Positions 1-7,397 of a stretch of 64,000 nt of DNA are shown one piece after another. Origin of the DNA: Chryseobacterium nakagawai (lineage in GTDB: Bacteria > Bacteroidota > Bacteroidia > Flavobacteriales > Weeksellaceae). Numbering within the stretch: position 1 is the stretch's first letter; each line of letters starts with the position of its first letter. The position numbers and the translations under genes were made by a program. Under the pieces are notes generated by a model. It searched no databases. It worked only from the letters and a program-made list of their open reading frames with translations, and was not told the DNA's origin. The stretch is taken from contig NZ_LR134386.1 of NCBI RefSeq assembly GCF_900637665.1, positions 2,906,501-2,970,500 of the forward strand. The letters run 5' to 3'.

Positions 1-2
1 AT

Positions 3-341
3 GAAACTAAACATGCAAGTGCTGCCGATGTTCTAGCGAATAATAATCTGAGTATGGGGTCTACGACAATGCACATAACCAAAGATGGTGTATATTCCGA
101 AGCTGTTCATTCACATCCCGGATTTGAATACAATCCCTCAGGATTCAGTGAAGGAAATTGGAATAAGGGAAATCCAACATTTGGTATAGCGTACAAGGAT
201 GCTGGGGATAAAGGACGTTCAAAAAGTAATAGCGCAATATCTAAATATGTATATAGTACATGGCTGAAAAATAATGGAGCAAATGGAGGGTATGTAAAAT
301 ATGATTACAATGCAGCAGTCTATACAGGTAAGAAAAAATAA
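3..341 (+). CDS. C-terminal end of an Rhs-type polymorphic toxin with JAB-like tip (5' end outside window)
   Basis: The reading frame is open to the left edge of the window, so this is the last 112 codons of a longer protein; the first in-window ATG at 54 is internal. The visible part contains HSHP, the metal-binding signature of JAB/JAMM domains, and matches the look of the JAB-like toxin 1 tip found at the C-terminus of Rhs/YD-repeat proteins in Chryseobacterium. The upstream glutamate of the JAMM site and the YD repeats would lie outside. An Rhs identity is inferred mainly from the orphan Rhs core 650 bases downstream. The tip would be the effector part, probably a metal-dependent hydrolase acting inside a competing cell. 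The next gene is the likely immunity gene. Confidence 0.6.
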   Translation, partial: ETKHASAADVLANNNLSMGSTTMHITKDGVYSEAVHSHPGFEYNPSGFSEGNWNKGNPTFGIAYKDAGDKGRSKSNSAISKYVYSTWLKNNGANGGYVKYDYNAAVYTGKKK

Positions 342-357
342 TTTAATTAGAAAATCA

Positions 358-912
358 ATGAAAAAAATAATTTTAATAACTCTTATTTTCTTTTTTACTT
401 TTAATAAAAGTGCTATTAGAAAACAAGATTTACATAATATTATTAAGGGATATATAGAATATATTTCTAAAAAAAGAAAGGTCAACCCTAAGAACGGGAT
501 ATTGGTATTAGCTTTTCATGATGAAACAAAAGAGAAAGGTGAATATTCGGTAGATATTGCATTTTTTGATCCTAAAGTGATGAAAAACATGAAATATAAC
601 CATGTTTATACATTTGAAGGATATAAGCTTATATTACCTGATAATGAATGCAAAGCAATACAGAAAATGTTTAAGAAAATTTCATATGAAAATTTTAATC
701 AGGCTGAAATAGAAGTAGATTACGAAGTTGAAAGTTGGCATATTGTCTTTAATAAAATAGATGAGATCAATTTTTTATCACCTAGTGTAATCTCAGGATG
801 TATGAAATCAATTTTAAAGAGTAAAAATTTAAAATTTTCAGATACATATAAAGATGTTTCATATTCCTCCCCTGATTGTTCAAAATTTACTCCAGCTAAA
901 CAAAGTCCATGA
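358..912 (+). CDS. Small exported hypothetical protein, candidate immunity protein for the JAB-like toxin
   Basis: The ATG at 358 is preferred over the one at 301, because it leaves a normal 16-bp gap after the toxin stop and begins with a basic and hydrophobic leader (MKKIILITLIFFFTF). The product is 184 residues, rich in lysine and aromatic residues, with no motif I recognise. Its position directly behind a toxin tip and ahead of a terminator is the classic place of an immunity gene. The hydrophobic leader suggests export or membrane anchoring, which would place it in the periplasm. The role is inferred from position only; base composition is very AT-rich, as is usual for such cassettes. 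Confidence 0.6.
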   Translation: MKKIILITLIFFFTFNKSAIRKQDLHNIIKGYIEYISKKRKVNPKNGILVLAFHDETKEKGEYSVDIAFFDPKVMKNMKYNHVYTFEGYKLILPDNECKAIQKMFKKISYENFNQAEIEVDYEVESWHIVFNKIDEINFLSPSVISGCMKSILKSKNLKFSDTYKDVSYSSPDCSKFTPAKQSP

Positions 913-932
913 CTTTGAGTTAATAATAAAAC

Positions 933-963
933 AAAACCCGCTCATTGAGTGGGTTCTTGTTTA
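933..963 (+). terminator. Hairpin terminator after the first toxin/immunity pair
   Basis: An 8-bp stem (AACCCGCT pairing with AGTGGGTT, one G-T pair) spans 935-955 and is followed by a T-rich tract. It separates the first toxin/immunity pair from the orphan Rhs tip. Confidence 0.6.
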
Positions 964-986
964 TCTAAAAGCCTGTTTAGTTTTAA

Positions 987-1838
987 AATTTTGGATATAA
1001 GTACAAGTACAAGTACAAGTACAAGTACAACGGCAAGGAGCTGCAGGAGACGGGAATGTATGATTACGGAGCGAGATTCTACATGCCGGATCTGGGAAGA
1101 TGGGGTGTAGTAGATCCGTTGGCTGAAAAGATGACAAGGCATAGCCCGTATAATTATGCTTATAACAATCCGACTAGGTTTATTGATCCTGATGGTAGAG
1201 CCCCTAAAAATGATATTACGGTTAATAATTCAGGCAAAGTTCAATATGTAAAACAAAATAATCAACCCAATAGATTTTTTAACATGAAAGGAAATGAACT
1301 TAAATTCAATGACCCAAAAGGTGTTGATAAGAAATTCTTAAATTCTGAATTTAAAAAAGGAGATAGGGTTTATTATGCTATAAGCTCAGGGCAAGTAGAT
1401 AAAGCTGTAAATAGTGTAGGGTTAAATGATGAAATAAAAAAAGCTAGAGGAGCAGTTGTAGCATTGCCAAGTAATGAAATGAAAGCGGCGGCTTATGGAA
1501 TTGCAAATGCAATGATTGCCTTTGAATCTCATAATGATGCTGATTTTACACATAGTTTTTTAACAAATCAAGTTGAAAGAGGAAAGAATGGTTTAACAGA
1601 AGATGGAGGAGTTTTTAGAACACACTATGTAGAAGATGAAGCATTCTTTAAATTTGAAGGGGCAAATGATGTTTACAATCTTTATGATGCAGGGAATTTT
1701 ATGTGGGGAAATTGGACAAAAGAAATTGGTTTAACAGATATAGAAGTTTCGACAGGTTCACAAGCAAATGAGTTGAGAAAAGGCAGCTTGGATTCTGGAG
1801 CAGATCAAAATGCAATAAAAAAAGGAAGGAAATATTAA
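987..1838 (+). pseudogene. Orphan Rhs tip: Rhs core end plus C-terminal toxin domain, no proper start
   Basis: The frame opens after a stop at 984-986 and encodes a tyrosine-lysine run, then the conserved Rhs-associated core end ([34 protein letters not shown]), quoted here only to name the motif NGKELQ...DYGARFY...GRWGVVDPL. The first ATG is at 1056, inside the core, so the large N-terminal Rhs shell is missing. From about residue 50 of the ATG form, the sequence becomes unique. Its end (DAGNFMWG near residue 211) resembles polymorphic toxin type 44, a tentative match. Such promoterless tips are known as displaced or donor cassettes that can be swapped onto a full-length Rhs gene by recombination through the shared core. 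Whether it is expressed is unknown. Confidence 0.75.
999..1028 (+). repeat. Tandem hexamer (AAGTAC)x5 at the start of the Rhs core
   Basis: Five perfect copies of AAGTAC encode (Lys-Tyr)5 immediately before the NGKELQ core motif. Repeat number changes by six bases would stay in frame. The tract could serve as recombination homology with a full-length Rhs gene. Confidence 0.85.
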
Positions 1839-1839
1839 C

Positions 1840-2094
1840 ATGCTAAAAAAGATTCAATACCCTAAAAATTTAATACTGATATTTTTAGTATTTTCTTTGT
1901 TTTTCTATCTAATTAGAAATATTGGAGATGGAAGATCTTTTATTGATTTGATATTAAACTGGATTATTTTTATACCAGGAATAGTTACGTTTTTTATTTT
2001 TTTTATAAGTAATATTTTCAAATATAAGAATGACAGAACTAATTTATTATATTCTGTAATACCTCTAATTATTTTATTCTCTTTCATTATTTAG
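1840..2094 (+). CDS. Small three-helix membrane protein, candidate immunity protein for the orphan Rhs tip
   Basis: This 84-residue protein starts one base after the stop codon of the orphan Rhs tip, so the two are translationally linked. It shows about three hydrophobic segments (near residues 10-26, 37-56 and 70-84) joined by short charged loops. I recognise no family. Tight coupling to a toxin tip and a following hairpin terminator argue for an immunity role at the inner membrane. A toxin with a cytosolic RNA target would more often have a soluble immunity protein, so either the target is membrane-associated or the assignment is wrong. Confidence 0.6.
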   Translation: MLKKIQYPKNLILIFLVFSLFFYLIRNIGDGRSFIDLILNWIIFIPGIVTFFIFFISNIFKYKNDRTNLLYSVIPLIILFSFII

Positions 2095-2151
2095 GTTGTA
2101 TATAATTTTTTTATAACTTGGAATGAAATATGGAATACTCCATAATAAAAT

Positions 2152-2188
2152 AACAAAGCCACTCAAACGAGTGGCTTTGTTATTTTAT
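2152..2188 (+). terminator. Hairpin terminator after the orphan Rhs tip cassette
   Basis: Perfect 12-bp stem (AACAAAGCCACT pairing with AGTGGCTTTGTT) with a short loop, followed by T-rich sequence. Confidence 0.8.
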
Positions 2189-2471
2189 AAAATGCTTAGT
2201 TTGTTTAAGAAAAGCATCAACGAAAGCAAGACATGCTGTCTATCGTTCTCTTTTAGTCTTTGTATGTCTAAAACTTTAGCAATGATATTTTATCCAATAG
2301 AATATCCGTAGATCTTACGAGATAATCTAGAGACACTTCCAGAACCTCTGCTAGTTATACATATAGGCTATCTTAATAGACGGTTTTGCTTCCTCATGTT
2401 CATATTTACCGATGAGAACACCGTGAAGGCCTACTGCTCAAAGTCAAAGATTTTTGCTCAGATAAATTTTA
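2182..2471. other. Gene-free stretch between the Rhs cassette and the peptidase cluster
   Basis: Short open frames here have no plausible start context and run through the flanking terminators. No recognisable gene remnant, repeat or RNA was found. It may be degraded coding sequence from earlier cassette exchange, but nothing in it supports a specific call. Confidence 0.4.
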
Positions 2472-2500
2472 AAACCACTACGTTTGTAGTGGTTTATTGT
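2472..2500. terminator. Bidirectional hairpin terminator
   Basis: Stem AAACCACTAC pairs with GTAGTGGTTT around a TTT-type loop at 2472-2495, with T-rich flanks on both strands. It terminates the minus-strand M28 peptidase gene. Confidence 0.75.
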
Positions 2501-2533
2501 TTTCTAGTCTATTATCATTTTATAAACATAGTT

Positions 2534-3706
2534 TTATCTTTCAATCAAAATATTCTTAACAACCGTCTGATCTCCAAATTTTAAAATTCCTATATAAACT
2601 CCTCTTTCCAGGGTAGAAACGTTAATTTTTGTTTCATTATTGACTTTCAATAGTGTTCTTCCTGATACATTGGTGATTTCAAAACTGAAATTTGCTGGTT
2701 TATTTGGTAATTCAATATTTAGGATATTATTAGCCGGGTTAGGGTAGAGTCTCACATTTTCCAATCCATTTTGTGATGCTGTCTTATTCATGGTTAAAGT
2801 GGTAGAAGCAGTTGCAAAATGTTGTAACGCTCCCACAGTGGCCTTCCCGATATTATAGACATACACAGGGTCTACATTCGCAAAAGTATCCTTGGAGCTA
2901 TGTGGGAAACTGCTTCTTATTCTTTCAAAAAAGCCGGTGATGATTTCACCTTTCTGCTCAAAGGGAATATAATCAGTATCAGCTGCCGGGTCTACAGCGG
3001 TTTGAAGCGGAGAATACAAAGCCGTGCAGTTTCTGAGTTGTTGCGTTACTGCAGCTGAAGCCGCATTATTGCTGGAAAGACCTCCCTGATCCTCATCACA
3101 GTACACCGTGTTATTATTATTTCCTTTTACACCACCTACCTGGTCAAGATTAAAAACCAGTTTAATATCCAGTTTACGAACCCCGTTTTGATAGACTACA
3201 TTATTAACATAATGTGAGCTCCCAATTAACCCTTGTTCTTCTCCGGAAAAGTGAATAAACTTAATAGAATACTCCGTTGGTACATTTTGTAATATCCTCG
3301 CAGCTTCAAGAATGATAGAAGTACCACTGCCATTATCATTAACTCCAGGTCCGTTAATGGTATCAAAATGCCCGCAAATAATTACATACTTGTTAGGATA
3401 AAGGGTTCCGGTTTTCGTAATGATCAGGTTTTTTGAGGTTGCTGAACCATAGGTGAAAGGGCTTTCCGTAATTTGGCTGGCAGTATATCCATAAGATAGA
3501 TATTTGTTTTTAATCCAGTTTAAAGCATTCGTATTGGCTTGGGTTCCGGTCTTTTTAATTCCAAAATTACCGAAATCCTGAAGATTCGTTGTAATGTTAG
3601 TTTGGGTTACCATATCAGCCCTGTCTTTATAAGCCTGGATAAAAGTTTGAGCACTAATGCTCTGCACAATCAATGAAGTGCATAAAAGAGTGGTAATTCT
3701 TTTCAT
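2534..3706 (-). CDS. Secreted M28 family zinc peptidase with T9SS sorting domain (copy 1)
   Basis: A 390-residue protein with a signal peptide ending near Ala19-Gln20. The M28 dinuclear zinc site is complete: H113/D115 (GHFDT), D124 (NDNGSGTS), the E156-E157 pair (GEEQG), D188 (NLDQVGG) and H269 in a HxxxDT motif. M28 enzymes are mostly aminopeptidases that trim peptides outside the cell. From about residue 318 the C-terminus is a T9SS type A domain with LYPNP, a short beta-rich module and a lysine/arginine end, so the enzyme is probably released or anchored at the surface. It is the first of three tandem paralogues on the same strand. Confidence 0.92.
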   Translation of the reverse strand: MKRITTLLCTSLIVQSISAQTFIQAYKDRADMVTQTNITTNLQDFGNFGIKKTGTQANTNALNWIKNKYLSYGYTASQITESPFTYGSATSKNLIITKTGTLYPNKYVIICGHFDTINGPGVNDNGSGTSIILEAARILQNVPTEYSIKFIHFSGEEQGLIGSSHYVNNVVYQNGVRKLDIKLVFNLDQVGGVKGNNNNTVYCDEDQGGLSSNNAASAAVTQQLRNCTALYSPLQTAVDPAADTDYIPFEQKGEIITGFFERIRSSFPHSSKDTFANVDPVYVYNIGKATVGALQHFATASTTLTMNKTASQNGLENVRLYPNPANNILNIELPNKPANFSFEITNVSGRTLLKVNNETKINVSTLERGVYIGILKFGDQTVVKNILIER

Positions 3707-3842
3707 ATAATTAATTTTTAATTGGTATTACGAATGTAGTGAATAAATCACAACAAAGTGTTTAAAATATTATGAATACCATAAAGTTTCATCTCGAAAA
3801 TAGAAATACAAGGGAAGAGGGCTATATTCACTATATCAAACA

Positions 3843-3880
3843 AAACCCCTTCTGAAATAATTCAAAGGGGTTTACTATTT
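3843..3880 (-). terminator. Hairpin terminator between M28 copies 1 and 2
   Basis: Stem AAACCCCTT / AAGGGGTTT-type pairing at 3843-3873 lies downstream of the minus-strand gene ending at 3905, with A/T-rich flanks. It implies that copy 1 is not simply read through from copy 2. Confidence 0.65.
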
Positions 3881-3904
3881 AAATATTTTTTTTGAGGAAA
3901 AGCT

Positions 3905-5083
3905 TTATTTAGCTACAATCAACTTTCTTACTACAGTCTGGTTACCTCTCTTTACAATTCCAACATAAGCTCCATTTTCAAGGCTTGAGATATTCACTTT
4001 TTTCTCATTAACTGTTTTAAGTAAGGAACGTCCTTCAAAATCAGTGATTTCAAAAGTGAAATTCTTTGTCTTAGAATCAGGAAATTCAATATTGATAAAA
4101 TCCTTTGCAGGATTAGGATAAATCTTGATGGATTCTAGAGTATTTTTTGAAACAGCTTCCTGGGTTCCTAAAGTTTGTGTAGCAGCAACTGCAAAGTGTT
4201 GTAATGCTCCCACAGATGCTTTTCCGATTTTATAAATGTATTCTGGGTCAGTATTGGCAAAAGTGTCATTAACGGTATGTGGAAAAGAGCTTCTGATTCT
4301 TTCAAAAAAGCCTGTAATAATTTCGCCTCTTTCTTCAAAAGGTATATAATCGGTATCTTCTGCGGGGTCTACAGCTGTCTGAAGTGTTGAGTACAAAGAA
4401 GTGCAATTCCTTAGCTCCTGAGTTATAGTAGCAGAAGCAGCATTATTACCGGGAAGTCCGCTTTGATCTTCATCACAGTACACTGTATTATTGATATTTC
4501 CCATCACACCACCAACCTGATCCAGATTGAAAACCATTTTAACATCCAGAACACGATTGTTTCCTTGGTAAACAACATTATCCACATAATGATAGCTGCC
4601 TAAAAGCCCTTGTTCTTCGCCTGAGAAATGAATAAATTTAATAGAATATTCTGTAGGAATTGTTCTTAAAATTCTTGCTGCTTCTAAAATAATAGAAGTT
4701 CCGCTTCCATTATCATTCACACCCGGGCCCGTAATAGTATCAAAATGTCCACAAATAATAACATATTTACTAGGATAGACTGTTCCTGTTTTGGTTATGA
4801 TTAAATTTTTTGAAGTAGTATTAGAATAAGGAAATGTATCCTCAGTCATTTGACTGGCTGTATAGCCATAAGAAAGATATTTGTTTTTAAGCCAAGTCAG
4901 TGCATTTACGTTGGCTTGGGTACCTGTTTTTTTTACTCCCCAACTGGCAAATTCCTGCAGATTGGTGATAATATCCGTTTGAGAAACAGCATCCGCTCTG
5001 TTTTGATAGGCTTGAATAAAACTTTGTGCGCTCATCTTATGAGAGGCGATAGCAATCAACAAAAAAGAGGCGATTTTTTTCAT
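3905..5083 (-). CDS. Secreted M28 family zinc peptidase with T9SS sorting domain (copy 2)
   Basis: A 392-residue paralogue of the flanking genes with the same spacing of motifs: signal peptide ending MSAQ, H113/D115 (GHFDT), D124, E156-E157 (GEEQG), D188 (NLDQVGG) and H269 (PHTVNDT). The C-terminal T9SS module starts near residue 320 with IYPNP and ends VRKLIVAK. All zinc ligands are intact, so it should be active. By eye the peptidase domain looks closest to copy 1. Its own terminator lies downstream, so expression may be independent of copy 1. Substrate differences cannot be deduced from the sequence. Confidence 0.92.
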   Translation of the reverse strand: MKKIASFLLIAIASHKMSAQSFIQAYQNRADAVSQTDIITNLQEFASWGVKKTGTQANVNALTWLKNKYLSYGYTASQMTEDTFPYSNTTSKNLIITKTGTVYPSKYVIICGHFDTITGPGVNDNGSGTSIILEAARILRTIPTEYSIKFIHFSGEEQGLLGSYHYVDNVVYQGNNRVLDVKMVFNLDQVGGVMGNINNTVYCDEDQSGLPGNNAASATITQELRNCTSLYSTLQTAVDPAEDTDYIPFEERGEIITGFFERIRSSFPHTVNDTFANTDPEYIYKIGKASVGALQHFAVAATQTLGTQEAVSKNTLESIKIYPNPAKDFINIEFPDSKTKNFTFEITDFEGRSLLKTVNEKKVNISSLENGAYVGIVKRGNQTVVRKLIVAK

Positions 5084-5153
5084 CGTATGATTTATAAGAC
5101 TTAATAATACATTTCATAAGAACTGAAATCAGTTCATTATCATCATATATAGG

Positions 5154-6335
5154 TTACTTATCAATGATTATCTTTTTAATAATATGGTTTTTGTCTGTTT
5201 TTACAGAGATCATGTAAACTCCATTGCTCAATGGGGTGGTATCTATTTTGTTTTTATTTTCCGCACGAAGCACTATATTTCCGGTCATATCGGAAATCTC
5301 AATATTGAACTGATTAGTCTTTTGCGGAAACTCTACCGTTAAAAGATTCTTGGCTGGATTAGGGTAAATGTTTACATTCTCAGATGAATTTTGAACTCTG
5401 GTTTCCTGGGTTCCCAGAATATTATTAGCCGTAGTAGCTACAGCAAAATGTTGTAGTGCCCCCACCGCTGCTTTACCTACATTAAAGACATAAACAGGAT
5501 CTATATTGGCAAACGTGTCAGCTGTACTGTGTTCATTTTCACTTCTGATATATTCATAAAAACCGGTAATGGTATACCCTTTGGCTTCAAAAGGAATATA
5601 ATCCGAACTATATGCATTAGAAATAAAAGTCTGAAGCGAAGAATAAAGCCCTGTACACACAGCTAACTCCTGTGTAGCAGTAGCAGATGCTGCATTATTT
5701 CCAGACATTCCGCTGATATCTTTTTCACAGGTAATCGTATTGTTGTTATTTCCCAATTGCCCTCCTACCTGGTCTATATTAAGGACTAACTTAATATCTA
5801 GCTTACGGGTATTTCCCTGGTAAGCAATATAATCTGCATAATGATAACTTCCTTTCAGCCCTTGCTCTTCTCCGGAAAAGTGAATGAACTTAATGGAATA
5901 TTCAGTAGGAACATTTTTTAATATTCTTGCTGCCTCTAAAAGAATAGAAGTGCCACTGCCGTTATCACTTACTCCGGGGCCATAGATTGTGTCATAATGC
6001 CCGCAAATAATCACATATTTATCAGGGTATACTGTTCCGGTCTTGGTAATTATCAGGTTTTTTGAATTTGTAGTTCCAAAACTGAACGGATCTTCTTCAA
6101 TCTGGCTCGCAGCATATCCATAAGAAATATACTTATTTTTTAGCCAGTTAAGAGCATTAGTATTGGCCGTTGAGCCAGTAGTTTTCACACCTAGATTTTC
6201 AAAATCAGTAAGATTGGTTGTGATATTGGCTTGCGAAACCATATCTGCCCTGTTTTTATAAGCCTGGATAAGATTTTGGGCTCCGATGTTCTGTAGTGCT
6301 ATGGAGGTGAATAAAAAAACAGCAATTTTTTTCAT
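5154..6335 (-). CDS. Secreted M28 family zinc peptidase with T9SS sorting domain (copy 3)
   Basis: A 393-residue paralogue. The zinc ligands H113/D115 (GHYDT), D124 (SDNGSGTS), E156-E157 (GEEQG), D188 (NIDQVGG) and the histidine of HSTADT are present. It is the most divergent of the three by eye, with a changed region around residues 230-265 (SNAYSSDYIPFEAKG) that lies near the substrate pocket in this family. The T9SS domain begins at IYPNP near residue 324 and ends KKIIIDK. No terminator is evident in the 70 bp before copy 2, so copies 3 and 2 may be co-transcribed. Confidence 0.92.
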   Translation of the reverse strand: MKKIAVFLFTSIALQNIGAQNLIQAYKNRADMVSQANITTNLTDFENLGVKTTGSTANTNALNWLKNKYISYGYAASQIEEDPFSFGTTNSKNLIITKTGTVYPDKYVIICGHYDTIYGPGVSDNGSGTSILLEAARILKNVPTEYSIKFIHFSGEEQGLKGSYHYADYIAYQGNTRKLDIKLVLNIDQVGGQLGNNNNTITCEKDISGMSGNNAASATATQELAVCTGLYSSLQTFISNAYSSDYIPFEAKGYTITGFYEYIRSENEHSTADTFANIDPVYVFNVGKAAVGALQHFAVATTANNILGTQETRVQNSSENVNIYPNPAKNLLTVEFPQKTNQFNIEISDMTGNIVLRAENKNKIDTTPLSNGVYMISVKTDKNHIIKKIIIDK

Positions 6336-6594
6336 TTATTCAATTGAATTATTTTTCGCTTGCTAATATAAGAATTAATGGTGATTTTATGTTGATAATT
6401 AATGTTGTTTATTCGTATTTAACTAATCTTTTCATAATGATATAACTTGTAATCTCATTTACTCTTAAAATTAATTTTATTTTAATTCAAATGTCATTTC
6501 AGGCTTATTTTTTACATTTAGTATGAAAGAATACTGAATATCTAATGCTAAACCATTGAATGATACAAAAAATGGAATGTATACATAAAAAAAA
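6336..6594. other. AT-rich intergenic region between the peptidase cluster and rplT
   Basis: It holds the upstream region of M28 copy 3 and the rplT terminator at its far end. No gene, repeat or clear promoter box was seen. Confidence 0.5.
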
Positions 6595-6615
6595 TCCCGG
6601 GAAATCCCGGGACTA
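6590..6615 (-). terminator. Terminator of rpmI-rplT
   Basis: GC-only stem TCCCGGG / CCCGGGA at 6595-6612 with a 4-nt loop. On the minus strand it is followed by eight T residues, a textbook intrinsic terminator just after rplT. Confidence 0.9.
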
Positions 6616-6642
6616 TATTGATAACAAAAATAGTGTTCTACA

Positions 6643-6987
6643 TTATTTTACTTGATCTACAACAGCTTTGAAAGCTTCAGGGTGATTCATTGCTAAATCT
6701 GCTAAAACTTTTCTGTTAAGCTCAATGTTGTTCTTTTTAAGAGCTCCCATAAACTGAGAGTAAGACATTCCGTGCTCTCTAGTTCCCGCGTTAATACGAG
6801 TGATCCAAAGTGCTCTGAAGTTTCTTTTCTTCTCTTTTCTACCACGGTAAGCATATTGCATTGCTTTTTCTACCGCGTTTTTAGCTACAGTCCAAACATT
6901 CTTTCTTCTACCGAAAAAACCTTTAGCTTGCTTAAAAATTTTCTTTCTGCGAGCTCTTGAAGCTACCGCATTTACTGATCTTGGCAT
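6643..6987 (-). CDS. rplT: 50S ribosomal protein L20
   Basis: The 114-residue protein has normal L20 length. It opens [15 protein letters not shown] and carries the basic N-terminal extension and the conserved [17 protein letters not shown] segment (here [17 protein letters not shown]). L20 binds 23S rRNA early in assembly of the large subunit and in many bacteria represses its own operon by binding the mRNA. It follows rpmI on the same strand with an unusually long 119-bp gap that may carry a leader structure. It ends in a strong terminator. Unlike in most bacteria, infC is not next door but about 15 kb away. Confidence 0.98.
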   Translation of the reverse strand: MPRSVNAVASRARRKKIFKQAKGFFGRRKNVWTVAKNAVEKAMQYAYRGRKEKKRNFRALWITRINAGTREHGMSYSQFMGALKKNNIELNRKVLADLAMNHPEAFKAVVDQVK

Positions 6988-7106
6988 AATTTAAATTGTT
7001 TTTTTGAAAAGGGCGGCAACTGGTGTTACTCTTATTTGCACCGTTTCAGGGTTAAAATTTTGAATTTGTTTTGAATTCTTATAAACCGAATATAGATTTA
7101 TAAAAA
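6988..7106 (-). promoter_or_regulatory. rplT: Candidate structured leader between rpmI and rplT
   Basis: The gap is long for two ribosomal genes usually separated by a few bases. On the minus strand it contains GGTG ... CACC pairing around 7029-7052 and a GC-richer patch beside it in otherwise AT-rich sequence. L20 is known to autoregulate through mRNA structures in Proteobacteria and Firmicutes; a similar role here is inference only. Confidence 0.35.
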
Positions 7107-7304
7107 CTACTTAATTGCTAATTGACGTTGAACACTTTTTTCGTCCACTTTAGCTACGTAAGAAGTAGTAGTAAGATTTCTCTTCTGCTTAGTTTCTTTC
7201 TTAGTTAAGATGTGACTTTTATAAGCGTTTTTTCTTTTGATCTTACCAGATCCGGTAAGAGCAAAACGTTTCTTAGCACCTGATTTCGTTTTTAATTTTG
7301 GCAT
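7107..7304 (-). CDS. rpmI: 50S ribosomal protein L35
   Basis: The 65-residue, highly basic protein begins [13 protein letters not shown] and contains the family segment [14 protein letters not shown], so the identity is secure. It is a small component of the large ribosomal subunit. It heads the rpmI-rplT pair, and the next gene upstream on this strand is a membrane glycosyltransferase rather than infC. A sequence resembling the flavobacterial -7 promoter box lies about 75 bp upstream, which would let the pair be expressed apart from infC. Confidence 0.97.
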   Translation of the reverse strand: MPKLKTKSGAKKRFALTGSGKIKRKNAYKSHILTKKETKQKRNLTTTSYVAKVDEKSVQRQLAIK

Positions 7305-7378
7305 TGTTTTGCTTTTTTATTGTTTTTGTTATCAATATCTGTTTATGGTTTCCTAAAGACATTAGGAATAATAGTTTG

Positions 7379-7387
7379 CAAAAGTAC
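7379..7387 (-). promoter_or_regulatory. Possible -7 box for rpmI-rplT
   Basis: Minus-strand TACTTTTTG resembles the Bacteroidetes -7 consensus TAnnTTTG but has one extra base between TA and TTTG. It lies in the gap between the glycosyltransferase stop and rpmI. Confidence 0.3.
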
Positions 7388-7397
7388 GAAAAAAATA

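Noticed and set aside
301..357. Longer N-terminus for the candidate immunity gene starting at ATG 301
   Set aside because: It would overlap the toxin frame and lacks a signal-like start; the ATG at 358 gives a normal leader.
2123..2584. Short plus-strand open frames between the Rhs cassette and the peptidase gene
   Set aside because: They run through two hairpin terminators and into the complement of the M28 gene and have no coding character.
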